Below are positions 32,777 to 43,109 of a stretch of 64,000 bases of DNA, piece by piece (position 1 is the stretch's first letter; every line of letters begins with the position of its first letter). Location: NCBI GenBank assembly GCA_028751875.1, contig CM054157.1:1618246-1682245 (forward strand). Reading direction: 5' to 3'. Source of the stretch: Rapana venosa (taxonomy: Eukaryota; Mollusca; Gastropoda; Neogastropoda; Muricidae). The notes under the pieces were generated by a model. That model had not been told where the DNA came from and ran no database searches. It worked only from the letters and a program-made list of their open reading frames with translations. Made by a program: the position numbers and the translations under genes.

Positions 32777-32939
32777 GCTTAGTCACAATGTGGTGTGTGT
32801 GTGTGTGTGTTTTTCAGCATTGATGTGCTGGGCCTGCAGGTATTGATTCTAGAGGCTCTGAATGCTGATAAAAGATATGAGGGTTTCACTGCTGCAGATG
32901 GCTTAGTCACAGTGTGGTGTGTGTGTGTGTGTTTTCCAG

Positions 32940-33047
32940 CACTCACATGCAGGATCTGCAGGAGGTGACCCAGGAGATCCACTATGAGAACTACAGGGCA
33001 GAGAAGCTGGCCAATGGGGGACAGTCACCCACCAAAACCAGCAAGAG
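32940..33047 (+). CDS. Septin exon G: end of GTPase domain and C-terminal linker
   Basis: Exon after (TG)n-TTTTCCAG, phase 2 to 2. It encodes (I)[35 protein letters not shown](S), and ends [28 protein letters not shown] is the last conserved block of the SEPT2-group GTPase domain; [12 protein letters not shown] is the variable linker to the coiled coil. The acceptor region is tandemly duplicated upstream: two more TTTCAG-CA sites lie near 32325-32332 and 32812-32820, each followed by a degenerate match to the first 23 bases of this exon. Only this acceptor gives conserved protein. Confidence 0.94.
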
Positions 33048-33049
33048 GT

Positions 33050-33175
33050 GAGAGACAGAGACACAGAGAGTGAGTGAGAAAAGGACACAGAGAGAGTGAG
33101 AGAGACAGAGAGAGTGAGAGAGACAGAGAGAGAGTGAGAGAGAGAGACAGAGAGAGTGAGTGAGAGAGAGAGAGA
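33050..33175. repeat. GAGAGAGTGA / GAGACAGA repeat
   Basis: Purine-rich simple repeat immediately after the exon G donor. Confidence 0.95.
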
Positions 33176-35092
33176 CTCTTCAGCTGTGTGTTTTGGGTTT
33201 TGTTGTGTTTGTTGTTGTTCGGTGGGGGGTGATTGTGAGGGGTTTTGTTGGTTTTTGGTGTGTTTTTTGTTTTTTTTGTTGTTGGGGATTTTGTTTTTGT
33301 TTTAGGCTGGGGGGTTTTGTTTGCTTTTTTTTCTTCTTTATTTCACTCAATTGTGGAATTATGTTGTGTCACAATGTGGTTTGGTGTTGTGATGGTTTTT
33401 GTGTTTGATGTCGCATGTGTTTGATTTTAATGGCTGTTCTCTTGAAGTGAAGTTAAAGCTTTCTTTGTGCTGTATCTGTGTGTGGGGTATGTGTGTGTGT
33501 TGTTGGGGGGGTGGTATATGTGTGTGTGTGTGTTGGGGGGAGGGGTGTGTGTTGGGATGGGGGAGGGTATATGTGTGTGTTGGGGGGGAGGGGGGTGTGC
33601 AGTGTGTATATGTGTGTGTGTAGAATATTTGTGAAATTTGATGTGCACGTGTGCATATATATTGGTCTGTGTCTCTGTGTGTGCGCGCATGTGTGTGTAT
33701 GTTTATGCATGTACATACGCTCACACAATGTGATATACATGCATGTCATTTTCAGTCAAGTCTTCATTATTTTTATTATGCCTGGAATCCAGATTGTCAA
33801 TATCATGTTCATGATACCTACTGATGTCTCATTATTACTGGTCATATTGTGAAGATTCCCTTCAAAAGGGATGTTTAGAATTTTACTTGGTGTGTGTACT
33901 TATATGATTTTTTTTTTCCATTTTGTATACAAACGCAGCAGCTGTAGTACACCGAAACAATATATAATGGATTTAATTTGTCATATAAAATATATTGATT
34001 TGATAACAGACAAAAAACAAAACCAAAAAAACAAACAAATATTGAGTTGATAAGTTTACTTTGATATGCAAAATTACAGTGATGTAAATGATCCTGTTTT
34101 GGTCTCATGTTGCCAAAAAACCCCAGTACAATTCAATTCATAACGTCTGTTCACTCTCAGTGATGTTAAGAAACTAGAACAGCCAATCTTTGAATTTGGA
34201 AAAGAAATTCAGAAAACAAGAACATTCTTTTTTGCAGCTTTCCCCAGAAACTGATCATTCAAATGATGCAGGATTAGTACAAGCATCAGAAAATTGGTGA
34301 CACAGATATCAGTATGTTGCAATAAAAGAAAAGATTAGTACCACAAAGACCTTTGTGCCAATCTTAACAATCAAGAGAAGATGTGTGACTTAAGTTAAAG
34401 CACGCCAATTGGAAGCATTGATCTCGGTGCCAAAATAAAAAGAACACACACACGCAGATACACACACACACCACGCACACATGCATGCCTGTATGCATGC
34501 ACACACACATGCATGCACGTACGCATGCACACACACACGCATGCACGTATGCATGCACACACACACATACACACGCACATGCTCATTATCATCATCGTCG
34601 TCATCATAATCATCATCATCACCACCACTATCATGCCAAAATCAGTGGCATGTGTATGACTTGCCAAAATTAATTACTGTGATGCAATGCGCTGTTTTTC
34701 TAATCTTCATTAGTACAGGACCCACAAACATTCAATAAACAGCGAGAAGTTCAGGAAGAGGGTTTGTTCCAAAATGCTTCCAAGTGAAACAAACATACTC
34801 ATGAATGAGACATGGGGAACATTTATACAAACTGAATTTCAAGGTTTCAAGGTTCAAAACAAACTATTGGGAGAGATTCTGGCAGATGTCTCACTACTGA
34901 AGAAAAGACGATGAAACATGATTTCATAATATTTCTGGATGAAATTGTTTACAACACCGGGAAGTTAAAAAAAGCTGAACATTTGATTATTTTGTAAGGC
35001 TTTATCAAACATTCTTCTTTTTTTCATTTTCATTTTTCTTTTTCAATGTACCGTTTGGTGGTGGGGTTGGTTTTTTGGGTTGTTTCTTTTTT

Positions 35093-35134
<42 letters not shown>

Positions 35135-35750
35135 TTATACTACCATGAAAGAATCCATTGTGTTTCATAAAACAGGCATAGAATTGAAAGAATTGAAAGC
35201 CATCCTGTTATGTTGTTGATGTTTGTGTTCAAACAATATCTTCCTGTTGTGTGTTTGGTGGGAAATAAAGCATTGTGGCGCAGTCCTTCCGGTAAGAAAT
35301 GTGGACGATGTGTCCGGTGTACTGATTGTCGTCCTCAGTGTGTGGAGGTGCACTGTGCAGCAGCAGTAGTAGTGCCTTAGTTGACGCTTCTCTCTAGCAC
35401 AGCGAACTAACGCCCTAGCTCTGAGTTAACCTGTGTACAAGTCGTCAGCAGTGTTCCTAGCAACCTGGTTCTTTCTTTCTTTATTTTTCCTTGTTACTGG
35501 GATTTTTTTCAGGTTGTCTGTCATGTGTATGCTTTTTGATGTTTTCTTGTCTTTTTGTCTGTTTTAGGGTGTTTTTTTTCATTGCTGGCTGTGTAACTCT
35601 GTCTGTGTGTCTTTGTCTGTGCTCATTCTTTGTCTGTGTGTCTTTGTCTGTGTGTATCCAGTATGCCTATTTTTGTTTCTGTGTGTCACTCTGTTTTTCT
35701 CTGCCTCTCTCTTGATATTCTTGTGGCCTATTAACACAATCCCTACTTTA
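33176..35750. other. Septin intron G-H, left part
   Basis: No gene seen. GT-rich (33180-33640), CA/ATGCACGTACGC repeats (34440-34580) and a G run (35102-35130). The rest is AT-rich unique sequence. Confidence 0.6.
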
Positions 35751-35754
35751 AGGG

Positions 35755-35895
35755 AGAAAATCCCTCTGTCCCAGTACACATGCACTGTGCACATTTGTAT
35801 GCTACTGTAACCCAGTAGTGATACGGAGGTAAGGGTTGGTAGATGGTTGGTTACCCTATAGCGGGTTACCCATAGGGAAAAGGTTTAAGCTGCCA
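35755..35895 (+). repeat. Dispersed repeat X, copy 1
   Basis: GTGCACATTTGTATGCTACT, CCCAGTAGTG, GGTTGGTTACCCTATAGCGG and GTTACCCATAGGGAAAAGG; copy 2 is at 38955-39075. Confidence 0.8.
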
Positions 35896-35949
35896 TCGAA
35901 AGATGATGATAAAAAGAGAAAGAAATTTTGCTCAAAATGCTCAATGCAC

Positions 35950-37560
35950 ACCCAAAAAAATCCAAATATATATATATATAAAATAAAATGAATACCTAGT
36001 GAATCTTTGTGCCTTATGTTTCGGGTTCCTCTCTAAAGGATGCAAGGGAGGTTATAAAGTTAGTATCCAGCCAAGTGGTCAGCCATAGCTAGATGATAAC
36101 CCAAGCATTGCCATAGTACTGGCACCAGGAAGAGAAGTTAAAGAAAGGAAATGGCCCACACTGCGATCTTCATAAAAAACAACATTCCCACTTGATATTT
36201 GTAAGGAGATAGTAGTGGAGGAAGATAAGTGCAGATAACCAGTTTTATATACATGTGAATAACAACTTCCATGTTTCCTCTGCATATTATATATTTTATG
36301 TATTTAATGCTTGTGTGTGTTTTTGTGTGTGTGATCTTTTTATGAATTTAATATACATGTGTGAATATGTATCTATGTATTCATGTATCTCAAGACTATT
36401 CTTCAGTGACTTCAACATGCATACATACATATATGTATGTGTACTTTAGATGTGTGTATGTGTGTGTGTGCATTCTTCTGTGTATCTAGTAGACATGTGT
36501 AAATATATATGTGTGTATCTTTTGTGTTTTTAGCAGACGTGTACATTATGTCTGCGTGTATATCTTTCCTGTGTGTCCAGTGAACATGTGTGTATGCCTA
36601 GATGTCTGCTTGCATCTCTTCTGTGGTTAACACTCAATGTGTGTATAAGTGCAGAAGACTGCTTGTATCTCTTCTGCCCAGTATTTAACATATGTGTGTA
36701 TGTGTTTGTATGTCTTCTTTTTATTCATCATTCATGTGTGCATGTATTCATTTCTTCTTCTCAGTGTGTGTGTGTGTATTTACAGTTATATTGTTTGTTT
36801 ATGAGATATAATGTGTATTTTGTAACTGGCATATCACTACAATGTGTATAATGCAGATATCCACGTGTGTTCTCCAGTATAACTTCAAGTTAATCTGTCA
36901 AGAAATAGCTGATGATAACAGTATGTTCAACATAATGTCTTATAAAGTATGTAAATCACCTCATCATGCATTTTTGTCATGATGTGTACTTGAAGTATGT
37001 AAATCACCTCATGCATTTAGCATAATGTGTACTTGAAAGTATGTAAATCACCTCATCATACAGCGGTCATGTTGTGTACTTGAGCTATGTAGATCAGCTC
37101 ATACGTTTGCCATGATGTGTCCTTGAACAATCACAGAGAGAGAGAGAGCACAGAGTTTTGTTATGGAACCTTCAGACAGAGATAACACTGATGATCCAAT
37201 GGTTTCTGTGTCTAAGGGTTCTGTGTAATGGGAAACCTGTTGGCTGTCAGTGTGTAGTGTAAGGGTCATAGAGCTTGTAGGCCCTGAAGCCTACCTAGTG
37301 CCTGTAGCAAGGCAGGGTCTGAGGGACTGCAGGGTGACAGCTCCCTGTCCTCAGAGTGTGTGTTCTTCAGTTTAACGTCTATTCACATTTAGTGATTTTA
37401 GACGTGTCAGTCCCTCAATCACCTAACTTTGCTGGGACTGTCCTACTATCAGCAAACAACCCAAGTCCCCCCCACAGTGTTACATGGTTGACTTAGATTC
37501 AGATGTGGGGGGTGTGTTTTGGTTTTGGTTTGGTTTTTTTATTTATTATTTTTATTTGGG
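35950..37560. other. Septin intron G-H, middle
   Basis: No gene seen. TA and TG microsatellites (35965-35982, 36310-36490) and a degenerate repeat of about 48 bp (36940-37115: GTATGTAAATCACCTCAT, CATGATGTGTACTTGAA, four copies). The 37365-37400 region has the word AACGTCTATTCAC shared with 34140-34160. Confidence 0.6.
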
Positions 37561-37571
37561 TTTTTTTAATT

Positions 37572-37912
37572 TTATACTTGTATATCGAGGATCATGGAAT
37601 AAGCACTAATGTGCTTTTTTACATCCAGTCCCCATGTGTATGCGGTTTTGTAAATTGTCATCTGTTCCCACCGGCGCACAATGGCCTACTCTTACGAAAA
37701 GCGGAACAGGATGTTAATGTGTGCGCAAGATGTTTTGCATGTGTTTGCACACGGGGCCTTGGTTTATAGTCTCATCCGAAGGACTTTTTGGGAGAGTGGA
37801 ATCTGCACTGATGTTAACTCCAGGGGAAAAGATCCCCTTGAACGGGAATCGAACCCGGGTTGTCAGGTTGCGAGCACAATGTTCTAACCACTAGGCTATC
37901 CCGTCCCCCCTT
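37572..37912 (-). mobile_element. Full-length SINE-I, reversed
   Basis: TATATCGAGGATCATGGAAT to GAACCCGGGTTGTCAGGTTG and ACCACTAGGCTATCCCGTCC. Confidence 0.9.
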
Positions 37913-38084
37913 GTGTGTGCGTACGTGTGCATGTGTTTGTGTGAATATATTTGTTTGGGTAAGGAGGTGGGTTGGGTTGGGTTTATTTCTGTTATTTCTA
38001 TTTACAGAATTTTTTTTTACTTCACATTTCAAGGCAAAATATTGTCATTGATCTTTCTATGTCGTGTTACTGAATAACTTGTGG

Positions 38085-38465
38085 ATCCATGATGTGTTGT
38101 GTTTCATGTTCATACTCAGGTGATATCATGATGTATTTCATGTTCATACTCAGGTGATATAATGATGTATTCCATGTTCATACTCAGGTGTATGATATAT
38201 TTCATGTTCATACTCAGGTGATATCATGATGTATTCCATGTTCATACTCAGGTGATATCATGATGTATTTCATGTTCATACTCAGGTGATATCATGATGT
38301 ATTTCATGTTCATAATCAGGTGACATCATGATGTATTTCATGTTCATACTCAGGTGATATCATGATGTATTTCATGTTCACACTCAGGTGACATCATGAT
38401 GTATTTCATGTTCATACTCAGGTGACATCATGTATTTCATGTTCATACTCAGGTGACATCATCAT
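38085..38465. repeat. 34-bp minisatellite, about 11 copies
   Basis: Units of TTCATGTTCATACTCAGGTG followed by ATATCATGATGTAT, with a few shortened copies. Confidence 0.95.
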
Positions 38466-38664
38466 GTGATGTATGTCATGGCTCACTTTCAGAGAGCTCT
38501 CTCTATTTGGGGACAGGCTGTGTGGTTATTTTGTCTGTCACTGCAGGGTGTCGTAGTAAAATTGGACCCCATTTTTGGCCAATTAAACATTTTTAAAATG
38601 CTTGTCAGAGCAGCTCATTTCATCGTACAGGTTGCAATGCTGAGTAGTTTTGTGTTTCTGTACC

Positions 38665-38830
38665 TGGTTATATACATGAAGGGGATTTAAGGCCCTGGCA
38701 GGTCTGCACTTGAAGTTGACCTGGGAGATCGTAAATATCCCTGCCCTTCATTCACCAGACACTCTCAAGATTTGAACCAACAACTTCATGGACCCATGGG
38801 GTTGAAGTTGAACGGTTTTAACACTATCCC
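38665..38830 (-). mobile_element. SINE-IV element, copy 3
   Basis: GGGGATTTAAGGCCCTGGCA, TTGACCTGGGAGATCG and CAACTTCATGGACCCATG. Related to 19056-19232 and 28828-29016. Confidence 0.7.
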
Positions 38831-38864
38831 TGGAGAGACCCCCTCTTTCCCAGTGCATGTGCAC

Positions 38865-38957
38865 TGATGTGCATTGATGATAACTGATGTTTGCTTGTTT
38901 TGTTGTTGTGTCAAATAAGTCTACTTGACTTAAATGGCAATAAAATATTCTGAATCT
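38865..38957 (+). mobile_element. Short 3' end of retroelement Y, copy 1
   Basis: AACTGATGTTTGC, TGTTGTGTCAAATAAGTCTA and GGCAATAAAATATTCTGAAT. The last phrase, with AATAAA, recurs at 40793-40860 and 59248-59333, which marks a common 3' terminus. Confidence 0.65.
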
Positions 38958-39075
38958 GTGCACTGTGCACATTTGTATGCTACCGTAACCCAGTAGTGGG
39001 TGATACGGAGGGAAGGGTTAGTTAGTAGATGGTTGGTTACCCTGTAGCGGGTTACCCGTAGGAAAAAGGTTAAAT
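38955..39075 (+). repeat. Dispersed repeat X, copy 2
   Basis: GTGCACATTTGTATGCTACC through GGTTACCCTGTAGCGGGTTA; directly follows the element Y tail. Confidence 0.8.
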
Positions 39076-39175
39076 GAAGCTTGGCTGTAGCATTGGTCAC
39101 TGACGGAACAATGATGAAAACAATGCATGGTGACGAAGACTTTCATGTGTGTGTGTATGGTGGATGATGTTGCAG

Positions 39176-39242
39176 TGCCCAGCCAGTTCACCACGAGGGG
39201 GTGATTGACAGGGAGCGAGAACTGCTGCAGAAGGAGGAAGAG
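39176..39242 (+). CDS. Septin exon H: start of C-terminal coiled coil
   Basis: Small exon after GGATGATGTTGCAG, entered in phase 2: AG from exon G plus T gives serine. It encodes (S)[22 protein letters not shown], and ends GAG|GTATGG in phase 0. The charged [10 protein letters not shown] run matches the start of the SEPT2 C-terminal coiled coil. It is separated from exon G by a 6.1-kb intron. The donor is followed by an array of about 100-bp units, each carrying a G-quadruplex motif. The short length makes it weaker evidence than the GTPase exons, but phase and position in the protein fit exactly. Confidence 0.9.
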
Positions 39243-39259
39243 GTATGGTACACTGGTCT

Positions 39260-39675
39260 ACTTCTTTGTGTGTGTGCGTGTGTGTATGTGTGTGTGTGCG
39301 TGTGTGTGTGGTGTTGTGTGCATGTGTGGGTTGGGTCGGGTTGTGGGTGGGTAGGTGTGTGTGTACTTCAGTTTTAACATGTGTGTGTGTGTGCGTGTGT
39401 TTGTGTGCGTGCGTGTGTGTGTGCATGTGCGTGTGTGGGTTGGGTCGGGTTGTGGGTGGGTAGGTGTGTGTGTACTTCAGTTTTAACGTGTGTGTGTGTG
39501 TGTGCATGTGTGTGTGTGGGTTGGGTCGGGTTGTGGGTGGGTAGGTGTGTGTGTACTTCAGTTTTAACGTGTGTGTGTGCGTGTGTGCGTGCGTGCGTGT
39601 GTGTGTGTGTGCATGTGTGGGTTGGGTCGGGTTGTGGGTGGGTAGGTGTGTGTGTGTACTTCAGTTTTAACGTCC
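39260..39675 (+). repeat. 100-bp minisatellite with G-quadruplex motifs, 4 copies
   Basis: Each unit has a (TG)n part, GGGTTGGGTCGGGTTGTGGG continuing TGGG, GTAGG(TG)n and TACTTCAGTTTTAAC. The five-G-tract motif lies at 39328-39351, 39437-39460, 39518-39541 and 39619-39642. The array starts about 20 bases after the exon H donor. Confidence 0.92.
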
Positions 39676-39763
39676 TTCCGTCAAAAAAAGATATCAGACG
39701 GAAGTGCGTGTGTCTGTGTGTGTATGTTTGTTTATTTTTATTTATTTTATTCTTTTATTTTAT

Positions 39764-40060
39764 TCTTTTATATCGAGGATAATGGAATAAGCACTTAGGT
39801 GCTTTTTTTACATCCAGTCCCTGAGTGTATGCGGTTTTGTAAATTTTGTCATCTGTTCCCACCGGCACACAATGGCCTACTCTTTTGAAAAGCGGAACAG
39901 GATTTAACGTGTGCGCAAGATGTTCTGCGTGCGTGCGTTCGCACACAGGGCCTCGGTTTATAGTCTCATGTGAAGGACTTTTGGGGAGAGTGGAGTCTGC
40001 ACTGATGTTAACTCCAGGGGAAAATATCCCCTTGAACGGGAATCGAACCCGGGTCATCAG
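39764..40060 (-). mobile_element. SINE-I, reversed, head truncated
   Basis: TATATCGAGGATAATGGAAT to CGAACCCGGGTCATCAG, then unrelated TATTTATTTATG. Confidence 0.9.
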
Positions 40061-40368
40061 TATGTTTATTTATTTATGTATGTCTGTGTGGGTGTGTGTC
40101 TGTGAGTGTATGCATACATGCATGCATGTGTGTGTGGTGGTGGGGGTAGGGGGGGGGGAAGCATGTGTGTGTACATACATAGATGAAATACACACATATA
40201 TGTGTAACATGCATGTGCTTAGATAAATGTGACTGTGTGTGTTATGTGGTACACACACATAGAGTGGGCATAAGCAAACCTGGTTGGAAGTGTACTAATT
40301 CACACAAACATACATTGCTCAAAGCCTGCATGTATCTCACTATCTGTGTGTGTGTGTGTGCATCACAG

Positions 40369-40470
40369 CTGAGGCGAATGCAGGAGAAGTTGGCGCGCAT
40401 GCAGGCGGAGATTGACATGAAGCGACCCGGACAGCATGCCAATGGCAACATCAAAACCCACGACCTCTAG
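40369..40470 (+). CDS. Septin exon I: coiled coil end and stop
   Basis: Last coding exon after (TG)n-CATCACAG, phase 0, ending in TAG at 40468-40470. It encodes LRRMQEKLARMQAEIDMK, RPGQHANGNIKTHDL. LRRMQEKLARMQAEI has leucine/methionine heptads and matches LRRMQEMIARMQAQM of vertebrate SEPT2. The coiled coil, exons H and I together, is about 35-40 residues, as usual for SEPT2-group septins and shorter than in SEPT6/7. Together the nine exons give about 335 codons; adding the missing P-loop segment and N-terminus gives roughly 370-380, against 361 in human SEPT2. Confidence 0.93.
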   Translation: MRRMQEKLARMQAEIDMKRPGQHANGNIKTHDL

Positions 40471-40792
40471 TGACCCTTCACCCCTTCATGACCTTCACCT
40501 TTCATCATTGCAGGTTAGAGGTCACAGGCTAGGTTTGTTGGTATGTTACTGAAATGAAAGAAGGAATACACACCACACACGTGCACACATGCGTGCATGC
40601 ACGTGCCCACACATACACACACGCCACACATACACATGTGCCCACACACACACAAACACACACACACACACACACACACAGATTTGATGTCTAACAAGCA
40701 GGTATTATAAGATATATATATGATTGTTTTGAGAAAAGAGGAAAAGAGAAGTAAAATGCAATGTTTATAGTGTACATCATTTTGAGTCCATA

Positions 40793-40860
40793 GATGATTA
40801 TAACTGATGTTTGTTATTGTTGTGTCAAATAAGTCTACATGACTTTTATGGCAATAAAAC
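40793..40860 (+). mobile_element. Retroelement Y 3' end, copy 2
   Basis: TTATAACTGATGTTTGTTAT, GTCAAATAAGTCTACATGAC and GGCAATAAAAC followed by (CA)n. Confidence 0.65.
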
Positions 40861-41052
40861 ACACACACACACACACACACAACACACACACACATGCAAA
40901 ACACACACAAATAGATACACTGTACTCTGGCATTTACATACTCCCCACCACCTCCATCACACCCCACCCCACCCCCTACACCCCAGCATACACCACCCCA
41001 CACCACACTGCACCCCAACATGCTGAACTCTTCCTGTGTGTTGTTGGAACAG

Positions 41053-41244
41053 AGGTTTCCAGGGGAAGATAGGAAGGCGCCAGCAGACCCTCCTGCTCTC
41101 CACAGCAAGTCACCACCACCACCACCACAGTCCCCTCCTCCTACCCCCTCCCCCACATCTTCCTCCCTCACCCCTCCTCCTCCTCCTCCTCCTCCCTTTC
41201 TCCATTTTCTTTCTACATCCAAGGCCCCCACCCTACCTGCCTAA
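41053..41244 (+). other. Possible alternative proline-rich last exon of the septin
   Basis: After GTTGTTGGAACAG there is an open frame of 63 codons with the phase 0 needed to follow exon H. It encodes RFPGEDRKAPADPPALHSK, then proline/serine-rich sequence with two polyproline runs, ending SKAPTLPA and TAA at 41242-41244. Used in place of exon I, it would swap the end of the coiled coil for a proline-rich tail. Against this, the pyrimidine tract is weak, trinucleotide repeats make open frames by chance, and I know no homologue. Confidence 0.2.
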
Positions 41245-41984
41245 CACCCATCTTCCACAAAAAAAACTTTCCCTTCTCCACCACATCTGTTGTTAGCCTT
41301 TCTGGGAACGCAGAATGCAGCAGCCTTTTGCAGCGACACGAACGCCAGGAGGACGGACATCTGTCGTACGTACAGGATGATGGTCTTGGCTGAACGTGGC
41401 GTCGTCGTCATCATCTGCGGAGTGAATGCCAGAGTGAAATGCCCTGACTGCTGAAGTCTCTGTGCTCTTCTTCTCTTCTCGTCTTTCTAGGACACTGCGT
41501 GTTGACTCTTGAGGGTGATGTGGCAAGGTGTCGCCAGCCATGTGGTGATGCTGGAATGGGGTTTGCTGTGGTGGAAGGGTTTTGTCGTTTGGGGGGGGGG
41601 TGGGGTGGAATGCTTGGAATTCAGGCTTGTCAAGGGGCATTGTAAAAGCTTTTGTGCTGGTGCCAAACAGTTTGTCCAAAAAAAACCGGCTAAAAGAAAC
41701 TAAACAAGACTGCGTACAAGAAAAACATATGAAACTCAGCTTAATGAAAGTCTTAGTGTGCGTTGTGTGTGAAAAAGAAGAGAACATTTAAAGAAGAAAG
41801 AAAAGAAAAAAACAAAAACCCAATCACCAAAACAAACTAACAATAAGTGATGCACATATCAAACTCTGAATGAAAATAATCAGTGTCTGTGAATTCATGC
41901 AAATGTGAGAATATCCAACAATGAAAACAGTAACAACAATGACGCAAACAAATAAATGACCCCCCCCTTCCTGAAATTCCCCTC

Positions 41985-42085
41985 TTGGCTAGAGCTCTGA
42001 AGGTCAGCAATGGTGAGATTTTGCATATGTGACTGTTTTCCCGCCGTTAAGTGCGCTGCATTTCATCATCAGAAAAAACAAACAT
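41985..42085 (-). mobile_element. Tail C SINE fragment, reversed
   Basis: TTGGCTAGAGCTCTGAAGGT, AGCAATGGTGAGATTTTGCA and CCCGCCGTTAAG match tail C in complement. Confidence 0.55.
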
Positions 42086-43101
42086 AATGTAAAACTGTGC
42101 ATGACCATAGTGTATGTGAAGAAGGTGCAGAGAGGAGAGTGTTCATGAGCAGACAGAAAGGAAACGCAACATTGGCGTATCTGATAATCATCATATCATC
42201 TTTTGTCATGTCGTCATCTTCATAGCTCTCTGTGAATGAGGGACTCGTCTATGGAGAATAAAGGGTCAAGTGAAGTTAGCTGAGAATCGCTCGTATAGGT
42301 GACCATCTTCAGATAGAAAGAATACAGTTTTTGCTCTGAGATGTTGAGATGTTGGCATGATGAAATCAGGACGGGGTGGGGGAGAGAGAGAGGTTAGGAA
42401 GGACCATCCTGTTAATAATGGTATGATATTGGCTTCATGACGTCTGTTATGTTTTAGTTCCTCTTTGGCATCTTGTCATTTGGAGTGAAAGGGAGCGGGG
42501 GGGGGGGGGGGGGGGCATTGGGTATTTTTTTTTCTGATGGCAAAGTACTTTGGGTTTCCATGGTGCTTTACCTTGTTTTTTGGTTTGTTGGTGTTATTGT
42601 TGTTGCTAAAGAAGAGTCTTCTTTAGCTGTTACTGAGACGTTTGGGTTGTTGTAGGGAAGACTGGTTCATTTATGTTAGATGATTTTTGTAATATTTTTA
42701 ACTTCCTCTGTCTAATGGGGTGTTTTTTTCTTGTTCTGCTGTGGGAGCATTTATTGAATTCTCATTTTAAAACAATGTAGTCGGATTTTCAGAGATGATA
42801 TGATCTGGAAGTTACTGGTCAACAGAGTGGTCAGATTTTCAGAGAGAAGATGATCTGAAAGTTACTGGTCATCCCGTGATGCATCCCATTGGTTCAGTTT
42901 GTCATTGTTGGTTTAATACTGTTGGGTTATATTGGCACTGGTTATATTCACGTTCTCCTTTATTTTATTCTTGTGCATACATAAAAGTCAGTGTATGGGG
43001 TATTTTTGTTTTGTTTTTTGCTATTGTTCTTATTGTTTTGCTTTTTCGTTTTGTGGAGAGGGAGGGGGTGCAATTTATATTCATGTCTGTTCACCTGCAT
43101 A

Positions 43102-43107
43102 AATAAA
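43102..43107 (+). promoter_or_regulatory. Candidate polyadenylation signal AATAAA
   Basis: Canonical hexamer followed at about 15-50 bases by a GT/T-rich stretch (GTTGGTGGTGGTGTTTTG). It is the best-formed signal of several downstream of the septin stop codon. An alternative at 42257-42262 has a weaker downstream element. Confidence 0.3.
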
Positions 43108-43109
43108 AC

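Larger units (their letters stand above)
32325..32939 (+). repeat. Tandemly duplicated exon G acceptor region
   Basis: Unit of about 120 bp: TTTCAG, CATTGATGTG, CCTGCAGGTATTGATT, AGATA(C/T)GAGGGTTTCACTG, CAGATGGCTTAGTCACA, GTGTGGTG(TG)n. Copy 1 is 32325-32416 plus 32777-32811, split by the LINE. Copy 2 is 32812-32935. The true acceptor follows at 32932-32939. Confidence 0.85.

Noticed and set aside
33399..33750. Histidine/threonine-rich minus-strand frames
   Set aside because: They come from TG/GGGG simple sequence in an intron, with no conserved features.
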